Assembly (NCBI RefSeq): GCF_004959775.1
Contig: NZ_SJZG01000003.1
Coordinates: 400,170 to 464,169, forward strand
Length of the DNA stretch: 64,000 bases
Origin: Agromyces sp. H66
GTDB lineage: Bacteria; Actinomycetota; Actinomycetes; Actinomycetales; Microbacteriaceae
Direction of reading: 5' to 3'
A program made the position numbers and the translations under genes. Positions 60,492-64,000 of this stretch are shown one piece after another (within the stretch, counting starts at the first letter, position 1; each line of letters opens with the position of its first letter). A model generated the notes under the pieces. That model had not been told where the DNA came from. It did not search any database and was given only the letters and a program-made list of their open reading frames with translations.

Positions 60492-60533
60492 ATGTCGGCG
60501 TCGCGCTGGACCGTGGCGGAGTGCCCGGCATGA
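60492..60533 (+). CDS. Possible 13-residue leader ORF before the nucleotidyltransferase
   Basis: An ATG at 60492 opens MSASRWTVAECPA, whose TGA overlaps the ATG of the nucleotidyltransferase gene (60530) by four bases. Ribosome binding site evidence is weak. It has one Cys. It may be a coupling leader or chance. Confidence 0.25.
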   Translation: MSASRWTVAECPA

Positions 60534-61390
60534 GCGGGCACGGTGGTGACCTGAGCGTGACCGTGCCACCCGTCGTGCGACTCCACCTCGGACGCGCCGC
60601 CGTTCAGACCGTCGCTGATCGTTCGCACATCGACCTGCTGCACATCAAAGGTGACGCCGTTGAGCCGGCAGTGCGCCCGATCGCATCGCCCGGATCGGAT
60701 GTCGACGTCATGGTTCATCCGGCAGAGGTCGCAGCCCTGGACGCTGAGCTCCGAAGGCTGGGGTGGCGCGTTTACAGCACTTTCACGAGCGGGTCGCCAT
60801 TCGGCCACGCCCAGACCTACCTGCACGATATGTGGGGCTTTCTCGATCTGCACCGTTGCTTTCCGGGCATCGGCCTCGAACCGGGGCAGGCATTCGGTCG
60901 ACTTTGGGCCACCCGGCGCACGATCGTTGTTGCGGGCGTGACCTGCCCCGTACCGAGCATCCCCGATCAGGCAGTGATCCTGATCCTGAACGCGGCCCGC
61001 GCGCGTCGCTCGATCGAGCTCATCGAGTCTTGGGACGGCCTCCCACCGGAGTTCCGCCGCCAGATCGAGCGTGAAGTCGACGCGCTGGGCGCCCACCTGG
61101 CCTTCGATGCGGCGTTCGGCCGTCTCGATGCGTATCGTCAAGCTCGCGAGTACCGCCTCTGGAAGGCGGTCACTCAAGGTGGCGGTCGTGTCGAGGAGTG
61201 GTGGGGGCGCCTGCTCGCGGCTCCGACACTTGCTGCTCGCGTCGGAGTTGTCTTGCGCGCACCGTTGGTGAATCACGCCCACCTCGAACATCGGCTTGGC
61301 CGCCAGCCGACCCGCCGCGATGTCGTCCGAGAGTTCTTCGATCGCCCGCTGCGAGGGCTCCGTGAGCTGGTACGCCGACGCCGACCCTGA
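60530..61390 (+). CDS. Putative nucleotidyltransferase (NTP_transf_5-like)
   Basis: The protein has 286 residues from the ATG at 60530 (GGAG about eight bases upstream; a GTG three codons earlier is possible). LLHIKGDAVEP gives the KG motif (40-41) and GSDVDVMV (55-62) the metal Asp pair, Asp 57 and Asp 59. The rest is helical. Members of this family are found beside HprK-like and PqqD-like proteins in peptide-modification cassettes, the same set seen here. It would transfer a nucleotide to a protein, peptide or sugar; the target is unknown. Confidence 0.75.
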   Translation: MSGHGGDLSVTVPPVVRLHLGRAAVQTVADRSHIDLLHIKGDAVEPAVRPIASPGSDVDVMVHPAEVAALDAELRRLGWRVYSTFTSGSPFGHAQTYLHDMWGFLDLHRCFPGIGLEPGQAFGRLWATRRTIVVAGVTCPVPSIPDQAVILILNAARARRSIELIESWDGLPPEFRRQIEREVDALGAHLAFDAAFGRLDAYRQAREYRLWKAVTQGGGRVEEWWGRLLAAPTLAARVGVVLRAPLVNHAHLEHRLGRQPTRRDVVREFFDRPLRGLRELVRRRRP

Positions 61391-61395
61391 ACCAT

Positions 61396-61420
61396 CCCCC
61401 CGATTGGGGGGCTAATCGGG
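61396..61420 (+). promoter_or_regulatory. Competing hairpins before the secreted-protein gene
   Basis: CCCCCC (61396-61401) pairs with GGGGGG (61406-61411). Alternatively CCCGATT (61399-61405) pairs with AATCGGG (61414-61420). The two pairings exclude each other. The first may terminate the upstream transcript; an RNA switch is possible but not proven. Confidence 0.4.
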
Positions 61421-61432
61421 TAAACCGTGGCA

Positions 61433-61460
61433 TTGCGCATCTGCGGCGATGCGATACTCT
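61433..61460 (+). promoter_or_regulatory. Promoter of the Cys-rich secreted-protein gene
   Basis: TTGCGC (61433-61438) and TACTCT (61455-61460) are spaced 16 bases apart. The 5' untranslated part would be about 50 bases and ends in AAGGA before the ATG at 61520. Confidence 0.5.
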
Positions 61461-61519
61461 TCTAGAGTTTCCCGCGATCCATACGAGCCCCATCACACAG
61501 CCCAAAGGATAATGAGGCC

Positions 61520-61993
61520 ATGGCCGACATCGAACGAACTGAGCACGCTGGCGTAAGCCGTCGCACCGTCACCAAGGCCATGGCGTGGGCGGTCCCCGCC
61601 GTGGCCGTCGCCACAACGGCACCCCTTGCCGCAGCGAGCTGCATCCCCGAACTCACCATGAGCGACCGCAGCTGCAAGTGCCCAGGACAGAGCACCGGCG
61701 ACCCCTTCACCTTCAACATCGAACTCTGTGCCGGTGGCATCAGCTGCCCGGACAGCTCGCTGAGCATCAACGTCACCAAGATCGTCAAGCGCAACAGCGG
61801 CGACATCCTGTGGCAGGGCTCGCAAGACATCGCGACTGGCGACTGCGCTGTGTTCACCGGTGCCTCGACCGACAGCGGCACCTGGATCGACGTCACCTAC
61901 TCCATCGGTGACGTCGCGCAGCCCCTGCTGGGACTCCAGTCCCCGCCCGACTGCGACAAGGTCGAGGACCCGATCCAGGTGTGCGCCGACTAG
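61520..61993 (+). CDS. Secreted protein with eight cysteines, twin-Arg-type signal
   Basis: The protein has 157 residues. SRRTVTKAMAWAVPAVAVATTAPLAAAS (13-40) is a signal peptide with a twin-arginine motif (SRRxxxK); cleavage near residue 40 is likely. The mature part has Cys at 41, 52, 54, 70, 76, 109, 145 and 155, so up to four disulfides, and a beta-rich sequence (FTFNIELC, SINVTKIV, TWIDVTYSIGD). It resembles a class of short actinobacterial exported proteins of unknown function; I cannot name the family. It has its own promoter and a strong terminator. It is the most obvious target for the signal peptidase and redox proteins encoded upstream. Confidence 0.75.
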   Translation: MADIERTEHAGVSRRTVTKAMAWAVPAVAVATTAPLAAASCIPELTMSDRSCKCPGQSTGDPFTFNIELCAGGISCPDSSLSINVTKIVKRNSGDILWQGSQDIATGDCAVFTGASTDSGTWIDVTYSIGDVAQPLLGLQSPPDCDKVEDPIQVCAD

Positions 61994-62021
61994 CTCGAAG
62001 CTGCAAGGCTCAACGCCAAAT

Positions 62022-62063
62022 GGTGGGGTTCACCTCAACGGTGAGCCCCACCAATTGCTTTCT
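62022..62063 (+). terminator. Strong rho-independent terminator
   Basis: GGTGGGGTTCACC (62022-62034) pairs with GGTGAGCCCCACC (62040-62052), one G-U pair included. AATTGCTTTCT follows as a U-rich tail. Confidence 0.85.
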
Positions 62064-62074
62064 CGCACGACGCG

Positions 62075-63151
62075 TCACCCCACACGACCGGCCTCGCCCA
62101 GCGCCTCCAGCAGTCGGCCGCGATGAGCCTCTGCCGAGAACTGCTCGGCCCACCGCACGCACTCCGCGCGACCAAGCGATCGGGCGCGAGTCACGGCCGT
62201 AGCTAGAGCCTCGACATCATTCGAGACGTCGGACGCCGCGTAGAACCCGTTCACACCGGGCATCACCGTCTCGAGGTACCCGCCGGCGGCGATCGTCGCA
62301 GCGGGCGTTCCCTCGAGCGCGGCCTCGATGACCGTGAGTCCGAAGTCCTCGCGGCCGGCGCCGAGCACGACTGCCGCCGTGCGATAGACCCAGCAGAGCT
62401 CCTCGTCGGTCACCCGTCCGAGTCCATAGACGCCCGATGACCGCTCGGTGAGCACCTCGGACCCGGCGCCGACAACCACGATCGAAAGCCCCGCCGCCCG
62501 CGCCGCCTCGACGGCGAGCGCGACGTTCTTGTAGCCGCGGTCACGCGCGACGACTACGGCGAACTCCTCGGGCAGCGCACGCTGCGGCGCGATGGCGACC
62601 TCCGCGACCGGTTCGACCGGCGGATGCACGACGATCGAGTCGAGCTCATAGGCATCCCGAATGCGCTGCTGCGTCACCGCCGAGTTGGCGACGATCGCAC
62701 TGGCGCGGGCCATCGCCTCGCGGTCGCCGCGGCGCAGCAGCGGCGTGCTGGCGGTGAGCCCGGCCCGCCGCACCCGACTGAGCCGCAGGCGATAGTCGTC
62801 GGCGGCGTAGAGCCAGCGCGCGGGCGTGTGCACGTAGACCACATGCGGCATCTCGTAGCGGAAGCGGTGCGCCCAGCCGCTGCTCGACGCGAGCGCGACG
62901 TCGCCGCCGCGCACCGTCGTGCGGCCGGCGATCGCCGGCAACGCCGGCAGCAGGCGTTCCACGTGGCCGGCGAACGCCGGCGGAAGCGACGCCTTCACCT
63001 CGAGCGAGGCGAACACCTCGAAGGTCGACTCGGGCCGGTACGCGAGGGTGGTGATGCTGCGTGCGCCGAACCCGGACGCCCAGGTCGCGACGACCCGCTC
63101 GGCACCGCCCGTCTGCACGAGGTAGTCGTGAGCGAGGACGATCTCTGTCAC
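62075..63151 (-). CDS. Glycosyltransferase family 4
   Basis: The protein has 358 residues. The GTG at 63151 has AAGGG six bases upstream; a TTG two codons earlier sits on the binding site. EIVLAHDYLVQTGGAERVVATWA, PHVVYVHTPARWLYAADD, AVVVARDRGYKNVALAVEAAR and AGREDFGLTVIEAALEG (EX7E) match WbaZ-like mannosyltransferases. It lies just after dcd on the same strand and is convergent with the secreted-protein gene. Confidence 0.9.
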   Translation of the reverse strand: MTEIVLAHDYLVQTGGAERVVATWASGFGARSITTLAYRPESTFEVFASLEVKASLPPAFAGHVERLLPALPAIAGRTTVRGGDVALASSSGWAHRFRYEMPHVVYVHTPARWLYAADDYRLRLSRVRRAGLTASTPLLRRGDREAMARASAIVANSAVTQQRIRDAYELDSIVVHPPVEPVAEVAIAPQRALPEEFAVVVARDRGYKNVALAVEAARAAGLSIVVVGAGSEVLTERSSGVYGLGRVTDEELCWVYRTAAVVLGAGREDFGLTVIEAALEGTPAATIAAGGYLETVMPGVNGFYAASDVSNDVEALATAVTRARSLGRAECVRWAEQFSAEAHRGRLLEALGEAGRVG

Positions 63152-63161
63152 AGGCAACCCT

Positions 63162-63767
63162 TCACCCGCCCGCCGAGCCGGCCTCGGTCACGCCGACATC
63201 CGTGCGGTGGAAGTTCTGGAACGATCGCGACGCCGTCGGCCCGCGCTGGCCCTGGTAGCGGTTCGCGTACTCGGCCGAGCCGTAGGGGCGCTCGCTCGGC
63301 GACGAGAGGCGGAAGAAGCACATCTGGCCGATCTTCATGCCCGGCCAGAGCTTGATGGGCAGGGTCGCGACGTTCGACAGCTCGAGCGTCACGTGGCCGG
63401 TGAATCCGGGGTCGATGAAGCCGGCGGTCGAGTGCGTGAGGAGGCCGAGGCGTCCTAGCGAGCTCTTGCCCTCGAGCCGCGCGGCGATGTCATCGGGCAG
63501 GGTGACGGCCTCGTACGTCGACGCGAGCACGAACTCGCCCGGGTGCAGGATGAACGGCTCGTCGGGCCGCACGTCGATGAGGTGCGTGAGTTCGGGCTGG
63601 TCCTCGGCGGGGTCGATGAACGGGTACTTGTGGTTGTCGAACAGCCGGAAGTACCGGTCGAGGCGCACGTCGATACTGCTCGGCTGGATCATCGCCGGCT
63701 CGTACGGATCAAGCCGGATGCGCTCGCGATCGAGTTCGGCCCGGATGTCGCGATCGGAGAGCAGCAC
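63162..63767 (-). CDS. dcd: dCTP deaminase
   Basis: The protein has 201 residues. [64 protein letters not shown] and [11 protein letters not shown] are diagnostic of Dcd; the Glu of the AGFIDPGF region is missing from this motif by numbering, as in the bifunctional actinobacterial form, so dUMP may be the direct product. It acts in pyrimidine deoxynucleotide supply. It is housekeeping and marks the right border of the polysaccharide locus. Confidence 0.93.
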   Translation of the reverse strand: MLLSDRDIRAELDRERIRLDPYEPAMIQPSSIDVRLDRYFRLFDNHKYPFIDPAEDQPELTHLIDVRPDEPFILHPGEFVLASTYEAVTLPDDIAARLEGKSSLGRLGLLTHSTAGFIDPGFTGHVTLELSNVATLPIKLWPGMKIGQMCFFRLSSPSERPYGSAEYANRYQGQRGPTASRSFQNFHRTDVGVTEAGSAGG

Positions 63768-63881
63768 GGAGTCAGCCTACCGACCCGTGGCGTCGGGTCG
63801 CTTCGCGCCCGGCGGTCGGGTAGCGGATGGTACGGAGACACTTGCTACGATGGTCAACGCTGCATCCCACGGATGTCGCGC

Positions 63882-63952
63882 GCCGATGTAGTTCAATGGT
63901 AGAACTTCTGCTTCCCAAGCAGACAGCGCGGGTTCGATTCCCGTCATCGGCT
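63882..63952 (+). tRNA. tRNA-Gly (anticodon CCC)
   Basis: The 71-base cloverleaf is complete: acceptor GCCGATG/CATCGGC, D stem GTTC/GAAC, anticodon stem TCTGC/GCAGA with loop TTCCCAA, T arm with GGGTTCGATTCCC. The CCA is not encoded. TACGAT at 63846-63851 may be its -10 box. Nothing recognisable follows to the window end. Confidence 0.96.
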
Positions 63953-64000
63953 CTGATCAGGAGTTTTACAGATCGCTCCATCCCGCTGAAGCCCACTGCG

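Noticed and set aside
54460..61390. Lasso-peptide cluster
   Set aside because: HprK-like, PqqD-like and nucleotidyltransferase genes fit, but no lasso cyclase, B2-type protease or precursor gene was found.
61391..61460. c-di-GMP riboswitch upstream of the secreted-protein gene
   Set aside because: Only short alternative hairpins are visible; the conserved GEMM core was not recognised.
55554..61993. Exosortase/PEP-CTERM or sortase system
   Set aside because: No exosortase or sortase gene and no PEP-CTERM or LPXTG tail on the secreted protein or nuclease.
63772..63996. Minus-strand frame with ADDGNRTRAVCLGSRSS
   Set aside because: This peptide is the known false translation of a tRNA gene on the opposite strand.
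63840..64000. Integration site at the tRNA-Gly gene
   Set aside because: No integrase and no direct repeat of the tRNA 3' end was seen within the window.

Overview
The window is high-GC DNA from an actinobacterium, most likely a Microbacteriaceae member (Agromyces-like). That placement is an inference. It rests on GC-rich codon use, frequent GTG starts, a DUF222-HNH endonuclease, many TANNNT boxes directly in front of start codons, and the recurring hexamer GGATGC/GCATCC. No insertion sequence, CRISPR array, rRNA or prophage gene was seen, and no gap longer than about 300 bases lacks a gene.

Region 1 (1-9868) is chromosomal housekeeping and accessory genes: the end of a UMF1-type MFS transporter, a divergent pair of MarR-like regulators with His/Gly-rich tails around three clustered palindromes, a cytidine-deaminase-fold enzyme, a membrane protein, a solute-binding/von Willebrand A fusion, a large secreted ExeM/NucH-type nuclease and a tandem GNAT acetyltransferase. 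Region 2 (9917-15803) is a spermidine/putrescine-type ABC operon (potA-potD-potB-potC). It is divergent from a GntR regulator translationally coupled to a soluble Cache-like protein. Region 3 (15852-19682) holds a TetR/hydrolase pair with a perfect operator, the HNH gene, and a Phd/RelE-type toxin-antitoxin pair.

Region 4 (19732-31599) is assimilatory sulfur metabolism. A sirohydrochlorin chelatase gene and a terminator precede a ten-gene, almost gapless operon: siroheme sulfite/nitrite reductase, APS-type cysH, cysD, cysN, a sulfonate/nitrate-type ABC transporter, cobA, fprA and fdxA. Uptake, activation, reduction, siroheme supply and electron supply are thus encoded together.

Region 5 (31617-63151) is a 31-kb exopolysaccharide locus. 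It has about a dozen glycosyltransferase genes (one a GT4-GT2-GT4 triple fusion, one a double GT2), two polysaccharide pyruvyl-transferase-like genes, a QueC-like PP-loop enzyme, a low-molecular-weight phosphatase, an ABC flippase, a Wzy/O-antigen-ligase-like protein and a Wzz/BY-kinase. Embedded in it is an unexpected peptide-handling module: an HPr-kinase-like protein with a PqqD-like tail, a signal peptidase I, a MauE-thioredoxin fusion, a free PqqD-like protein, an NTP_transf_5-type nucleotidyltransferase, and a secreted protein with eight cysteines that has its own promoter and terminator. This is the best candidate for a poorly described system. My hypothesis is that these genes process, oxidise or modify a secreted protein that works with the polysaccharide.

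The window ends with dcd and a tRNA-Gly(CCC) gene.
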